Made by a program: the position numbers and the translations under genes
Part shown: positions 7,672-17,742 of the stretch, piece by piece
How positions within the stretch are numbered: the stretch's first letter is position 1
Layout: every line of letters starts with the position of its first letter
Source of the DNA: an uncultured Pseudoruegeria sp.
GTDB taxonomy: Bacteria > Pseudomonadota > Alphaproteobacteria > Rhodobacterales > Rhodobacteraceae
Direction: 5' to 3'
Assembly: GCA_947498155.1 (NCBI GenBank)
Contig: CANMJD010000001.1
Coordinates: 1 to 64,000 of the forward strand
Length of the DNA stretch: 64,000 bases
Notes under the pieces: model-generated
Database searches by the model: none
The model's input: only the letters and a program-made list of their open reading frames with translations
What the model was told of the DNA's origin: nothing

Positions 7672-8922
7672 ATGATCGGGCGGCGGAATCACCGGCGGGA
7701 AGAGGCGAAGCCTGAGGAAAAACCTCAGGGGTTTGACGCCTTTGAACTGCGCCTTGGTGATGTCATGCGCGGCGAACGCGCCACCCTCGGCAAATCCCTG
7801 TTGGATGTTCAGCGTGAGCTGAAAATCAAGGCTGCCTATATCTCTGCCATTGAAAACTGCGATCCCAGCGGCTTTGAAACGCCGGGGTTTGTGGCTGGGT
7901 ATGTGCGCTCTTACGCGCGTTATCTTGGGCTTGATCCGGATTGGGCCTATACGTCGTTTTGTCAGGAAAGCGATTTCCAAATCACCGACGGTCTGGCGTC
8001 TAAATCCGGCTATACCCCTGTTTCAAAAAAGAAATCTGTTGACGCCAAAGCCGGTTTCCGCGACACGAGCGAGCTTTTTTCAAACCCAAGCACCCCCTTT
8101 GCACCGCGCAAAGAAGCAATGTTCAGCGCAGTAGAACCCGGTGCCATCGGCTCTATTCTGGTGCTGGCCTGTCTGGTGGCGGGCATGGGCTATGGCGGCT
8201 GGTTTGTGCTGCAAGAAGTGCAAAAAGTGCAATTCACACCGGTGGAGCAATCACCGGGCCTGATTTCGCAAGTTGATCCCTTGACTGAATCCACCACGGC
8301 TTTTGCCGATGCCGGGGATGTCAGCGGCTTTACCGCCCCCTCTGCTGAGGCTTTGGACCGGTTGTATCGCCCGCAAGCATTGGACGTTCCGGTGCTTGAG
8401 GCGCGGGATGGTCCGATTGCCGCGCTAGATCCTTCTACCGTTGGGGTTTTTGCCCCCAAAGTTGGCCTGCCGGATCAACCGGCCATCAATCTGGCCTTGG
8501 AAACCCCTAATACTGCAACAACTTTGGGCATCGAAGAAACCCTGATCAAAGTGGTTGAGGATGAAGCCCCCTCTGTGGTCATGTTCGCGGTGCGTCCGGC
8601 TTGGGTGCGGGTGCGCGGCGCGGATGGCACGGTGTTGTTTGAGAAAATCCTTGATGCGGGCGAAGAATATGTTCTGCCCGCCACCGAAGAAGCCCCGACC
8701 TTGCGGGCAGGGAATTCCGGCTCGGTCTATTTCAAGGTCAATGGCGAAACCTATGGTCCGGCGGGGCCGGGCACCTCTGTGGCCAAGAATGTCGTTCTGG
8801 CAGCGGCCGATCTGGCCGAGACCTACACAAAACCTGTGCGTGAAGGCGGAAGCGATCCGGACCTGTGGCGCATTGTGGAACTTCAGCAGCAGCAACGCTT
8901 GATTCCAACCCCCACTGAATAA
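7672..8922 (+). CDS. RodZ-like helix-turn-helix / membrane protein with DUF4115 domain
   Basis: The 416-residue protein has three parts. An N-terminal HTH_25-type helix-turn-helix (about residues 25-95, LGKSLLDVQRELKIKAAYISA) is followed by one transmembrane segment (about residues 158-182, GAIGSILVLACLVAGMGYGG) and a periplasmic C-terminal DUF4115 beta domain (about residues 300-390). This is the architecture of RodZ, the bitopic partner of MreB that shapes cell elongation. It lies directly upstream of ispG in the same direction (78-nt gap), a common pairing. The basic, charged N-terminus (MIGRRNHRREEAK) is extra to the HTH. Confidence 0.82.
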   Translation: MIGRRNHRREEAKPEEKPQGFDAFELRLGDVMRGERATLGKSLLDVQRELKIKAAYISAIENCDPSGFETPGFVAGYVRSYARYLGLDPDWAYTSFCQESDFQITDGLASKSGYTPVSKKKSVDAKAGFRDTSELFSNPSTPFAPRKEAMFSAVEPGAIGSILVLACLVAGMGYGGWFVLQEVQKVQFTPVEQSPGLISQVDPLTESTTAFADAGDVSGFTAPSAEALDRLYRPQALDVPVLEARDGPIAALDPSTVGVFAPKVGLPDQPAINLALETPNTATTLGIEETLIKVVEDEAPSVVMFAVRPAWVRVRGADGTVLFEKILDAGEEYVLPATEEAPTLRAGNSGSVYFKVNGETYGPAGPGTSVAKNVVLAAADLAETYTKPVREGGSDPDLWRIVELQQQQRLIPTPTE

Positions 8923-9000
8923 TCGCGCGCGAGGGCGTTGTCAGACGGTGTCTGCTGGACTATTTACGATCTAACATTCATTTGATCACAGGGGGCGACA

Positions 9001-10137
9001 ATGTCGCTGAACCAAGTGCGTCCGTGGCGCAATATTTACCGCCGGAAATCGCGCCAGATTATGGTTGGGACTGTGCCGGTTGGCGGGGATGCCCCAATTT
9101 CTGTGCAAACCATGACCAATACCGACAGCTCGGATGCGGCGGCAACGATCAAACAGGTCTTGGCCTGTGCTGATGCCGGGGCGGATATTGTGCGGGTGTC
9201 CACGCCGGATCAGTCTTCAACCCAAGCACTGCGCGAGATCGTGCGTGAAAGTCCGGTGCCGATCGTGGCCGATATTCATTTCCATTACAAACGCGCCATT
9301 GAGGCCGCCGAAGCAGGGGCGGCCTGTCTGCGGATCAACCCCGGCAATATTGGCGATGAGACCCGCGTCAAAGAGGTGATCAAAGCCGCCAAGGATCACG
9401 GTTGTGCGATCCGGATTGGCGTGAACGCGGGCTCGCTTGAGCGCCATCTGCTTGAAAAATATGCCGAACCTTGCCCCGAAGCCATGGTGGAAAGCGGCAT
9501 GGATCACATCAAAATCCTGCAAGACAATGATTTCCACGAATTCAAGATCTCGGTGAAAGCTTCGGATGTGTTTCTGTCTGCCGCCGCCTATCAGGCGCTT
9601 GCCGATGTGACCGATGCGCCGATCCATTTGGGTATCACCGAAGCGGGCGGGCTGATGAGCGGTACGGTGAAATCCGCCATCGGTCTGGGTAATCTATTGT
9701 GGATGGGCATCGGGGATACGCTGCGTGTGTCCCTATCTGCTGATCCGGTAGAAGAGGTCAAAGTCGGCTATGACATTCTGAAATCGCTCGGCCTGCGCCA
9801 TCGTGGGGTGAACATCATTTCCTGCCCGTCTTGTGCGCGTCAGGGGTTTGACGTGATCAAAACCGTTGAAAAACTGGAAAAGCGGCTCGAACATATCAAA
9901 GCCCCGATGAGCCTTTCGATCATTGGCTGTGTGGTTAATGGCCCCGGAGAGGCGCTGATGACCGACATCGGGTTTACCGGCGGCGGTAAGGATGCCGGCA
10001 TGGTCTATATGGCGGGCAAGCAAAGCCATAAGCTCTCTAACGATCAAATGGTTGATCACATCGTTGAGCTGGTCGAAAAGAAGGCCGAAGAAATTCAAGC
10101 CGCAGAAGCGGCAGAAGCGGCGCAAGCTGCGGAATAA
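9001..10137 (+). CDS. ispG: 4-hydroxy-3-methylbut-2-en-1-yl diphosphate synthase (flavodoxin)
   Basis: IspG/GcpE performs the penultimate step of the methylerythritol phosphate pathway to isoprenoids and carries a [4Fe-4S] cluster. The 378-residue length fits the two-domain bacterial form: a TIM barrel, then an iron-sulfur domain. The cluster cysteines are visible in CPSCARQGF and GCVVNGPGE. The N-terminus [30 protein letters not shown] is typical (quoted here only to mark the barrel start). The extreme C-terminus is an Ala/Glu-rich tail (about 20 residues) with no known role. Confidence 0.96.
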   Translation: MSLNQVRPWRNIYRRKSRQIMVGTVPVGGDAPISVQTMTNTDSSDAAATIKQVLACADAGADIVRVSTPDQSSTQALREIVRESPVPIVADIHFHYKRAIEAAEAGAACLRINPGNIGDETRVKEVIKAAKDHGCAIRIGVNAGSLERHLLEKYAEPCPEAMVESGMDHIKILQDNDFHEFKISVKASDVFLSAAAYQALADVTDAPIHLGITEAGGLMSGTVKSAIGLGNLLWMGIGDTLRVSLSADPVEEVKVGYDILKSLGLRHRGVNIISCPSCARQGFDVIKTVEKLEKRLEHIKAPMSLSIIGCVVNGPGEALMTDIGFTGGGKDAGMVYMAGKQSHKLSNDQMVDHIVELVEKKAEEIQAAEAAEAAQAAE

Positions 10138-10166
10138 ACCCAGCGGCTGAAACACTTGATCCGAGC

Positions 10167-10200
10167 AAAGAGGGCACCGCGCAAGGCGATGCCCTTTTTT
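10167..10200 (+). terminator. Intrinsic terminator after ispG
   Basis: The stem AGGGCA / TGCCCT (10171-10176 with 10190-10195) has flanking A/T pairs and ends in TTTTTT. It lies between the convergent ispG and dsbA-like genes and has A-rich sequence on its left, so it may work in both directions. Confidence 0.85.
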
Positions 10201-10201
10201 G

Positions 10202-10951
10202 TTACTGGGTGCGCACTTCCTGCACGATGCCTTCCATTGCCTCGAGCGGCAGGTAGCCGCGCAAAACTACATCGCCGAGCACAAAAGCCGGGGTGCCTGA
10301 GATGTTCAACCGCTGCGAAAGCAGACGGTTTTCGCGGATCACCGTATCAACTTCCTGACTGTCCATGGCCGCAATAATCGCATCATCATCCAGCGATAGG
10401 TCTCTGGCAATATTGCGTAAATTCGGTTCGGTTACATTGCCGCGCAGGGTCATCAACGCATCATGAACACCCTTATAGGCATCCGGTCCGCTGGTTTGCA
10501 GCGTGGCAATGGCAAAGCGCGCAGAAAGATCGCTTTGCTCTCCGAGAATGGGCAGTTCCTTCAGGATAAAGCGGATATTGCCGTCTTTGGCGATCAGAGC
10601 CTCAACTTCCTCAAAGGCTTTACGGCAGTAGCCACAGCGGTAATCCATGAATTCAACCAGCGTGATATCCCCATCAGGGTTGCCGCCGACCCATGAATTG
10701 GGGTCTTCGAACAAATCGGGCGCATTCACCTGCAACAATTCCTCATCGCCCATGGCCTGCTCGGCGGCCTGACGCTCTTCCAGAACGCTGATGGCTTCGA
10801 TCAGGACCTCGGGGTTTTCCAGTAAATAGGCACGCACTTCGGCCCGAAACGCGCTACGCTCGGCGTCAGATAGGGCGTCCAGATCCACCGCCAGCGCGGG
10901 TGCCGTCATCAGGGCCAATCCGGCGACCGTTTTCAAAAGCAATTGTTTCAT
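10202..10951 (-). CDS. DsbA-family thiol:disulfide oxidoreductase (Com1/ScsC-like)
   Basis: This is a periplasmic thioredoxin-fold protein of 249 residues with a signal peptide (MKQLLLKTVAGLALMTAPALA). The N-terminal helical extension (residues 25-90) is typical of the Com1/BdbD/ScsC-like branch. The active site is Cys106-Gly-Tyr-Cys109 in FMDYRCGYCRK, and the cis-Pro loop is SGTPAFVLGD. It introduces or isomerises disulfides in exported proteins. Its ATG overlaps the stop of the upstream M48 protease gene by one base (TGATG), so the two are translationally coupled and probably both serve envelope protein quality control. Confidence 0.88.
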   Translation of the reverse strand: MKQLLLKTVAGLALMTAPALAVDLDALSDAERSAFRAEVRAYLLENPEVLIEAISVLEERQAAEQAMGDEELLQVNAPDLFEDPNSWVGGNPDGDITLVEFMDYRCGYCRKAFEEVEALIAKDGNIRFILKELPILGEQSDLSARFAIATLQTSGPDAYKGVHDALMTLRGNVTEPNLRNIARDLSLDDDAIIAAMDSQEVDTVIRENRLLSQRLNISGTPAFVLGDVVLRGYLPLEAMEGIVQEVRTQ

Positions 10952-12309
10952 CACCGTTTTTTTCCTTTCGCAGCGATATCCGATGCTCGTATCACATCCT
11001 GAGCGCGGTTCCAGCCTGAACTGCCGCGCGGTAATAATCCGGCGGCGCGTTTGGCGTGAATTCCGGCGTCTTTCATCCGTCTGACCAATGCATAACGTTC
11101 CGCCGTCGCGACCGAGGCCATGCCGTTGTTTCCGGCCTTTGCATAGGCCACCGCCAGATCGCGCAACATGCGCGGGTCCTGCGGGTCACGGGCGCGGGCC
11201 TTGATTAGAACGTCCAAGGCTTTGGCGTTGCTATCGCGGGTGTTAACCGCCAAGAGCGCGCGGCCATAGCCAGATAGGATCAAAGGCTGGCTTGGGGCCA
11301 GATTGACAGCGCGCGCATAGGCGGCTACTGCGGCTTTCGCCTGGCCGCTTTCCAATAGGATTTGCCCCTTAAGTTCTTGGTAGTAGGGGTCTTTTGGGCG
11401 TTTAGCCGTCAGGGCATTGACGTTTTTAATCGCCTCTGCCGGTTTCGGCATTCGGTGATAAGCCACGGCTTTGGTCAGGAGCGCAATTTCAGAGGTATCA
11501 TTCTTTTTCACTCGCCGTAGCGTAGAGGTTGGATTGCCCAGAAACGCACCAAGCTTGGCGCGGGTGCGGGCAAACCAATAGGCCGAGGACTGCGGGTTGC
11601 CGTCACGGGCTTTATATCCGGCAGCATAGCCCTTTACGGCGCGCAGGCGGTCCTCGGTCAGCGGATGGCTGCTGGCATAGGGATCACGGCGGTTGGGCGT
11701 CAGGGCATCCTGTCCGCGAAACAGGTTCAGGACCTCTACCATAGCCTTGGGGTCGACACCGGCACTGGCCATATAGCGGATGGCGGATTGATCGGCCGAG
11801 GATTCTTCGGCCCGCGTATGCGACAGGAAAACCCGAAAGGCCGAATTATAAGAACCTGCGACGATCCCGCCTGCCGCTGCGATTTCGCCCGAGGCAGCGG
11901 TCGCGGCAGATAAGAGCAGCCCAAGCATGGCCGCATTGCGCGCGGCCCCCAGATTAGCGGCGCGTTGGGTCAAATGGCCATTGGCAATATGGGCCAGTTC
12001 ATGGGCAATCACGGCCTGCAATTCTGCCGGTGTTTTCATGCGGTTGATCAGGCCGGAGTGTAAAAATACATGTTGGCTGTCGATCACAAATGCGTTCAAT
12101 CTGGAATCCTGAATGACCATAATTTTGATGCGGTTCGGACTTAGCCCCGCTGCGGTGATCATCGGGCGGGCCAATTCCTTTAGCGAACGTTCGATCTCGG
12201 CGTCGCGGATCAGCGTTTGCGCCGCCGCCACACTCCCCCAAACCAGGGAAACGACAAGGATGCCCACCTGCAGCAACGTGTGAATTCTTGTGCTTTTCAT
12301 TGCTGCCAT
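10951..12309 (-). CDS. M48 family periplasmic metalloprotease with TPR domain (BepA-like)
   Basis: This protein of about 452 residues has a signal peptide (hydrophobic run VGILVVSLVWGSVAAAQ). An M48 zinc-protease domain follows with HELAH (His103, Glu104, His107) and a downstream Glu in EESSADQSA. The C-terminal half is helical and TPR-like (about residues 260-440). This is the layout of E. coli BepA/YfgC, which edits outer-membrane protein assembly. The start may be the ATG at 12309 (AGGAGG three bases upstream) or the ATG at 12300. The gene is divergent from the aminotransferase and coupled to the DsbA-like gene. Confidence 0.85.
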   Translation of the reverse strand: MAAMKSTRIHTLLQVGILVVSLVWGSVAAAQTLIRDAEIERSLKELARPMITAAGLSPNRIKIMVIQDSRLNAFVIDSQHVFLHSGLINRMKTPAELQAVIAHELAHIANGHLTQRAANLGAARNAAMLGLLLSAATAASGEIAAAGGIVAGSYNSAFRVFLSHTRAEESSADQSAIRYMASAGVDPKAMVEVLNLFRGQDALTPNRRDPYASSHPLTEDRLRAVKGYAAGYKARDGNPQSSAYWFARTRAKLGAFLGNPTSTLRRVKKNDTSEIALLTKAVAYHRMPKPAEAIKNVNALTAKRPKDPYYQELKGQILLESGQAKAAVAAYARAVNLAPSQPLILSGYGRALLAVNTRDSNAKALDVLIKARARDPQDPRMLRDLAVAYAKAGNNGMASVATAERYALVRRMKDAGIHAKRAAGLLPRGSSGWNRAQDVIRASDIAAKGKKR

Positions 12310-12367
12310 TGACCTCCTCTGTCTGCGCTGTGACAAACGCACGGTAACAGGCAGTATGGAGGCAGAA

Positions 12368-13522
12368 ATGAAGAGTTCAACCCGCAGTCAGGTCGATCCC
12401 TTCATTGTGATGGATGTGATGGAGGCCGCGCGTCAGGCAGAGGATGCCGGACGCAGCATTATCCACATGGAAGTCGGCCAACCCGGCACCGCCGCCCCCC
12501 AAAATGCACGTATAGCTCTGGCGCAGCAGATGGAACAGGACGCCCTTGGTTATACGGTGGCCCTTGGGGTGCCAGAGCTGCGTAAACGTATCTCAGGCCT
12601 TTATAAAGAATGGTATAATCTGGATATTGATCCGGCGCGCATTGTCGTGACGTCGGGGTCCTCCGGGGCGTTTTTGTTGGCCTTCACCGCCCTGTTTGAT
12701 GCCGGTGCGCGGGTCGGATTGGGAGAGCCGGGCTATCCGAGTTACCGGCAAATCCTCAAGGCGCTGTCGCTTGACGCAGTTGGGCTGCAAACCCGCCTAG
12801 AGAATCGTCTGCAGCCGGTGCCTGATGATCTTCTGGGGCAGGATCTGGATGGGCTGATCGTCGCCTCTCCGGCGAATCCGTCCGGCACGATGCTGAATGC
12901 CGATGATTTGCGGGCGTTGATCGGGGCTTGTCAGGCCCAAGGCATCAATTTTATCTCCGACGAAATTTATCACGGTATCCAATATGAGGGCCGCGCTGTC
13001 TCGGCGCTGGAGATCAGCGATGACGTCTATGTGATTAATTCCTTTTCGAAATTCTTTTCGATGACCGGTTGGCGTGTGGGCTGGATGGTGGTCCCCGAAG
13101 ATCATATTCGCACCATAGAGCGACTGGCGCAGAATATGTTCATCTGTGCGCCCCATGCCTCGCAGGTGGCGGCACTGGCGGCGATGGAGTGCACAGAAGA
13201 GCTTCAGGGAAATCTGGATGTTTATACGCACAATCGTCAGCTGATGATCGAAGGGTTGCAGGCGGCTGGTTTTCGCAATTTTGCCCCGCCGGACGGGGCG
13301 TTTTACATCTATGCCGATGTCTCAGAATTTACCGATAACAGTCTGAAATTCTGCGAAGAAATTCTTGAACATGCCGGGGTTGCGGTGACGCCGGGTCTTG
13401 ATTTTGACCCAAAGCGCGGTGCGCGAACCATCCGGTTTTCCTATGCGCGGGCAAGTGAAGATATTGTAGAGGGTATCCGGCGCCTCAAGGACTATATGGC
13501 GCGGCGGGCTGCAATTGGGTAA
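12368..13522 (+). CDS. PLP-dependent aminotransferase, class I/II
   Basis: This 384-residue fold-type I aminotransferase is of the aspartate/aromatic class. The PLP Schiff-base lysine is Lys228 in SFSKFFSMTGWR. Asp198 (ISDEIYH) contacts the pyridine nitrogen, and ASPANPSGT holds the conserved Asn. TGGAGG at 12357-12362 lies five bases before the ATG at 12368, which is preferred over the in-frame ATG at 12356. Substrate specificity cannot be read from sequence. The gene is followed by the amidase gene after 30 nt and may be co-transcribed with it. Confidence 0.85.
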   Translation: MKSSTRSQVDPFIVMDVMEAARQAEDAGRSIIHMEVGQPGTAAPQNARIALAQQMEQDALGYTVALGVPELRKRISGLYKEWYNLDIDPARIVVTSGSSGAFLLAFTALFDAGARVGLGEPGYPSYRQILKALSLDAVGLQTRLENRLQPVPDDLLGQDLDGLIVASPANPSGTMLNADDLRALIGACQAQGINFISDEIYHGIQYEGRAVSALEISDDVYVINSFSKFFSMTGWRVGWMVVPEDHIRTIERLAQNMFICAPHASQVAALAAMECTEELQGNLDVYTHNRQLMIEGLQAAGFRNFAPPDGAFYIYADVSEFTDNSLKFCEEILEHAGVAVTPGLDFDPKRGARTIRFSYARASEDIVEGIRRLKDYMARRAAIG

Positions 13523-13552
13523 ACTGCCCCAAAAAGAGAACAGGCAAAGCAG

Positions 13553-14770
13553 ATGTTTCGAATAGTGACGGTGATCTTTTCGCTTATGGCGGCTTTTGCG
13601 GCCTCGGCTCAGGATTTTTCTGCCTTGGCCAAGCTGGAACCGGCGCGCAGCTTCATTAAGGACGCATCGCAAGGCATTGAGATGCAACTGCAATTAAGCC
13701 AACCGGTGCCTTATCGCCTGTTTACGCTGGATGCGCCGAAGCGGCTGATCATCGATTTTCGCGAGGTGGATTTTTCTGGCGTCGATGCCGAAGTTTTGCG
13801 CCAGGGCAGCAACAGTTCGGGTCTGCGGTTTGGTGTGTTTCGACCGGGGTGGTCGCGTTTGGTGTTGGATTTAAACGCGTCACAGCAGATCATCGAGGCA
13901 GGTATGCGGACCGACGCGCAAACCGGCCGTGCGGCGATCACCGTGCGCACCGAAGCGGTTGAGGATACGCGCTTTGCAGCTCTGTCCGGTATGCCGGAGA
14001 CCGAGGGCTGGCAGGAACCGAAACCCGCAGACATCCCTGCAGAAATCCGTCGTCAGGACGGGAGCCGACCCTTGCGGGTGGTGCTTGATCCCGGCCATGG
14101 CGGTATTGATCCGGGGGCGCAACGCGACAACGCCAATGAAAGCGATTTGATGTTGCTCTTCGCGCTTGAACTGCAAGAAAATCTCATTAGGGCGGGGGGA
14201 TATGAGGTGACGTTAACGCGCACCGAAGATGTTTTTGTGCCGCTGGAAGCCCGTGTCTCGGTGGCGCGTCATGCGCAGGCGGATGTGTTCATCTCTTTGC
14301 ATGCGGACGCTTTGGCCGAAGGGCGCGCGACGGGCACAACCCTGTATACGCTCTCGGATGCGGCGTCTGATAAGGCCTCTGCCTTGTTGGCTGAACGACA
14401 TGATCGGGCAGATTTGCTGGCAGGGATTGACCTGAGCAAACAGGACGACATCATTGCCGCTGTCTTGATGGAATTGGTGCGACGCGACACCACGCCAAGA
14501 TCAGAAAAGCTCGCCCAGTCGTTGCTAGCGGGCTTTCAGGATGAAGACATCCAACTCTATAAAAAACCCAAACTCTCGGCGGGTTTTTCGGTCCTCAAAG
14601 CGCCTGATATCCCATCGGTTTTGATCGAGCTTGGCTTTCTGTCCAATCCGGCGGATTTGCGAAACCTGCAGAATCCGGCATGGCGCAAGCGCGCGGCGGA
14701 TGCGATAAAACTGGGATTGCGGGACTGGGCGGTGGCGGATGCGGCAGAGGCCAAGCTGATCCGGCAATGA
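13553..14770 (+). CDS. N-acetylmuramoyl-L-alanine amidase (AmiC-like)
   Basis: The 405-residue exported cell-wall hydrolase begins with a signal peptide (MFRIVTVIFSLMAAFAASAQ). An AMIN domain (about residues 25-130) targets such enzymes to the envelope or division site. A C-terminal Amidase_3 zinc domain (about residues 175-400) carries DPGHGGIDPGA (zinc His), SLHADAL and LIELGFLSN (catalytic Glu). It cleaves the stem peptide from MurNAc, usually for daughter-cell separation. In E. coli-type amidases activation comes from LytM/EnvC factors; one M23/LytM protein is encoded at 21371-22690. Confidence 0.9.
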   Translation: MFRIVTVIFSLMAAFAASAQDFSALAKLEPARSFIKDASQGIEMQLQLSQPVPYRLFTLDAPKRLIIDFREVDFSGVDAEVLRQGSNSSGLRFGVFRPGWSRLVLDLNASQQIIEAGMRTDAQTGRAAITVRTEAVEDTRFAALSGMPETEGWQEPKPADIPAEIRRQDGSRPLRVVLDPGHGGIDPGAQRDNANESDLMLLFALELQENLIRAGGYEVTLTRTEDVFVPLEARVSVARHAQADVFISLHADALAEGRATGTTLYTLSDAASDKASALLAERHDRADLLAGIDLSKQDDIIAAVLMELVRRDTTPRSEKLAQSLLAGFQDEDIQLYKKPKLSAGFSVLKAPDIPSVLIELGFLSNPADLRNLQNPAWRKRAADAIKLGLRDWAVADAAEAKLIRQ

Positions 14771-15069
14771 CCCCGTTATCCTAAGATATTTGTCTGACGT
14801 CACGCAGTTGTGAGGGCAGGTTGACTTTGAATTGGGCAAAGGGGTGGGACGCGGGTTCTTGCGGGGGAACGGCCAACCACCTGCTGTTCTAGGTATTTTG
14901 GCATGGCTTTGTCATATTAAAACAATGATTTGTCTGGGTTGTCGTTCTCGAACTTTTTCGGTTCCGGCAAGGCATTCCACCTTGGGTTTTGGGATGATCT
15001 TCTGATAGAATGCCCCTTACAGGGACAAGGATGCGGGCGGGAAACAGCCGACTGGACGCAACGCTTGTT
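14771..15069. other. Intergenic region upstream of the PBP1A gene
   Basis: About 300 nt after the amidase stop without a credible ORF, tRNA or hairpin with a U-tract. Only the mrcA promoter at its right-hand end was recognised. Confidence 0.5.
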
Positions 15070-15098
15070 TTGACCCTGTCGGAGAGCTTGCCTATATA
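15070..15098 (+). promoter_or_regulatory. Predicted sigma-70 promoter of the PBP1A gene
   Basis: TTGACC (15070-15075) and TATATA (15093-15098) are separated by exactly 17 nt, close to the housekeeping consensus. Transcription would begin near 15105, giving a short leader before the GTG start at 15128. Confidence 0.65.
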
Positions 15099-15127
15099 GC
15101 TCCGACGACGTGAAACAGGAGCAAACC

Positions 15128-17668
15128 GTGATCCGCGCGATACTATCCTTTTTTGGTGGCATTTTCAGCTTGATCACCATCGGTGCGGTGGCTGTTGCCC
15201 TGACCATTGGTGCGATCTTCTGGATTTATGGCCGCGATTTGCCCAACCACGAACAATTGGCCCAATATACGCCCAAAACCATCAGCCGGATTTATTCGGG
15301 CGAAGGGCAGATCATCGATGAATTTGCCCGCGAACGACGGTTGTTTGCCCCCTCTGAGGAAATTCCGGAACTGGTTAAGGCGGCGTTTATCTCTGCCGAA
15401 GATAAGAATTTCTATAACCACAAAGGCTATGATCCGCTGGGTATGGTCAAAGCGGGGGTGGACGCCATGCAGGGCGCGCGTCTGCGCGGGGCCTCGACCA
15501 TTACACAGCAGGTGATGAAGAACTTCCTGCTGTCGTCTGACCGCTCTGCCGAACGCAAAATCAAGGAATTGATCCTCGCCTCGCGGCTTGAGGAGACCCT
15601 GAGCAAAGATAAAATTCTGGAACTCTATCTGAACGAGATTTTCCTTGGTCAGAACAGTTTTGGTGTGGCGGCGGCCTCTCAGACTTATTTCAATAAGACC
15701 CTGTCAGAACTGACCGCCCCCGAGGCGGCCTATCTGGCGGTGCTGCCGAAAGCGCCGTCTAACTATCACCCCGTGCGCAACACCGAATCCGCCATCAGTC
15801 GCCGGAATTTCGTTCTTAAGGAAATGAATGAAAACGGCTATCTGAATGATGCGGAATACGCCGAGGCAAAAGCCGCGCCGCTGGATACGGTTCAGGGCGG
15901 GCAGATCGCCAGTTTCCGCAGTGCCTTGCCACCACGGGATTATTTTACCGATGAAATCCGGCGTCAGCTCAGCCGTGATTTTGGTGAAGAGGAATTTTTC
16001 TCCGGCGGTCTGGCCATTCGCGCCACGGTCGATCCGGAAATGCAGGCCGAGGCGGCAAAATCCTTGCAGCGCGGCCTAGAGAAATATGATCGCGGGCTGG
16101 GGATTTGGCGCGGGACGCGTCAGGAAATCGATCCCGCCCAGCTGGGAGATGAAGAAAGCTGGCGCGCGGCTTTGAAAGACGTTGAAATCGCCCGTGATGT
16201 CGAAAGCTGGCATCCTGCCGTGGTTTTAGAAGTGGGCAGCACCCATGCGCGCATTGGGATTGAAGGCGTTGAGGATGATTCCGACGGTCACTGGATTCCG
16301 CCAAAAGACGTCACCTGGGCACGTAAACGCAATCGAGATGGCAGTCTCGGGCCGCGGGCTAAGGTTGCGGGTGATTTGCTGGCCGTGGGCGAAGTGGTGC
16401 ATGTGCGAGCCATGACATCTGATGATGACGGATCGTTCATCCGCTGGACCCTGCGCCAAGTGCCCGAGGTTGAAGGCGGCTTTATGGCGATGGATGTGAA
16501 CACCGGTCGGGTGATCGCCATGCAGGGCGGGTTTTCCTATCAGCATTCGGTGTTTAACCGCGCCACGCAGGCTACTCGTCAGCCGGGGTCTTCGTTTAAA
16601 CCCTTTGTCTATGCCGCTGCTCTGGATTCGGGCTATTCCCCTGCGACCATCGTGGTGGATGCACCGATCGAGATATATTCCGGTAACGAAGTTTGGCGTC
16701 CTAAAAATGCGTCCAATAAATTCTACGGCCCCACGCCGCTTCGGACGGGGATCGAACGCTCGCGTAACCTGATGACCGTGCGACTGGCCCAAGAGGTTGG
16801 CATGGACACGGTTGCGGGCTATGCCGAACGCTTCGGGGTCTATGACAACATGGGCACCTACTTGCCCAACGCTCTTGGCTCTGAGGAAACCACCTTGTTC
16901 AAGATGGTCGCGGCCTATGCGATGTTTGCCAATGGCGGCGAACGGGTAGAGCCGACCCTTGTTGACAGGGTGCAGGACCGCTGGGGCACGACGGTTTATC
17001 GCCATGATCAGCGCGATTGTGAAGATTGTCGGTTGGCCTCGCTTGATCCCGGGTTTGCGCCGCGCATCAAATCCAATCGTGAACGGGTGATGAATGCGGT
17101 AACCGCTTATCAGCTGACATCCATGATGCAGGGGGTGGTACAGCGTGGCACCGCAGCGGGACGGGTTGATCTAGGGGTGCCTGTTGCGGGTAAAACTGGG
17201 ACAACAAATGACGCAAAAGACGTCTGGTTTGTTGGCTTTACCTCTAACATCGTGGCAGGCTGTTACATCGGTTATGACCGTCCGACGCCGCTGGGCCGTG
17301 GGGCAGGGGGTGGCACCATGTGTGCGCCTGTCTTTAATGATTTCATGAAAGATGCGACCAAGAAATACGGCGGTGGGCAGTTTGACATTCCCCCCGGTGG
17401 CTATTTCATCAAGATCGACCGCTTTACCGGCGCACGCTTGCCGGACAATGCCGTGGGCGATCATGTCGTGTCCGAATATTTCCGCGAGGGCACAGACCCC
17501 ATGTTCGGCATTGCCTTTGATGGTGGTTTTGCCATGGGCTCCAACTTGCCGCTCTATTCGCGGGGCGAAGCTGAATCCACGCAGGAAATCACCACCTCGA
17601 CTGGTGAAAAGAAAACCCTTGGCGGTAAGGCCAGCTTTGGCACCTTATCTTCCGGTGGGCTATACTGA
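15128..17668 (+). CDS. mrcA: Penicillin-binding protein 1A, bifunctional murein synthase
   Basis: This class A PBP has about 846 residues with one N-terminal transmembrane helix (about residues 5-35). The GT51 glycosyltransferase domain shows AEDKNFYNHKGYD (catalytic Glu) and GASTITQQVMKN. An OB-like insert follows (about residues 290-420). The transpeptidase domain has all motifs: SSFK (Ser488/Lys491), SRN (IERSRNLM) and KTGTT. It polymerises and crosslinks peptidoglycan at the inner membrane. CAGGAG lies seven bases before the GTG at 15128, which is preferred over the in-frame GTG at 15110. prfB follows after 74 nt with a hairpin between. Confidence 0.95.
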   Translation: MIRAILSFFGGIFSLITIGAVAVALTIGAIFWIYGRDLPNHEQLAQYTPKTISRIYSGEGQIIDEFARERRLFAPSEEIPELVKAAFISAEDKNFYNHKGYDPLGMVKAGVDAMQGARLRGASTITQQVMKNFLLSSDRSAERKIKELILASRLEETLSKDKILELYLNEIFLGQNSFGVAAASQTYFNKTLSELTAPEAAYLAVLPKAPSNYHPVRNTESAISRRNFVLKEMNENGYLNDAEYAEAKAAPLDTVQGGQIASFRSALPPRDYFTDEIRRQLSRDFGEEEFFSGGLAIRATVDPEMQAEAAKSLQRGLEKYDRGLGIWRGTRQEIDPAQLGDEESWRAALKDVEIARDVESWHPAVVLEVGSTHARIGIEGVEDDSDGHWIPPKDVTWARKRNRDGSLGPRAKVAGDLLAVGEVVHVRAMTSDDDGSFIRWTLRQVPEVEGGFMAMDVNTGRVIAMQGGFSYQHSVFNRATQATRQPGSSFKPFVYAAALDSGYSPATIVVDAPIEIYSGNEVWRPKNASNKFYGPTPLRTGIERSRNLMTVRLAQEVGMDTVAGYAERFGVYDNMGTYLPNALGSEETTLFKMVAAYAMFANGGERVEPTLVDRVQDRWGTTVYRHDQRDCEDCRLASLDPGFAPRIKSNRERVMNAVTAYQLTSMMQGVVQRGTAAGRVDLGVPVAGKTGTTNDAKDVWFVGFTSNIVAGCYIGYDRPTPLGRGAGGGTMCAPVFNDFMKDATKKYGGGQFDIPPGGYFIKIDRFTGARLPDNAVGDHVVSEYFREGTDPMFGIAFDGGFAMGSNLPLYSRGEAESTQEITTSTGEKKTLGGKASFGTLSSGGLY

Positions 17669-17676
17669 TCTTGCCG

Positions 17677-17704
17677 CCCGCGTGGGCTATTGCTATCACG
17701 CGGG
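17677..17704. other. Hairpin between mrcA and prfB
   Basis: CCCGCGTG (17677-17684) pairs with CACGCGGG (17697-17704) across a 12-base loop. There is no U-tract. It may modulate read-through from mrcA into prfB or protect the mrcA 3' end. Confidence 0.35.
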
Positions 17705-17742
17705 GGCTAAGATGAATTTATCCAGAGAAACAGGAAATCCCC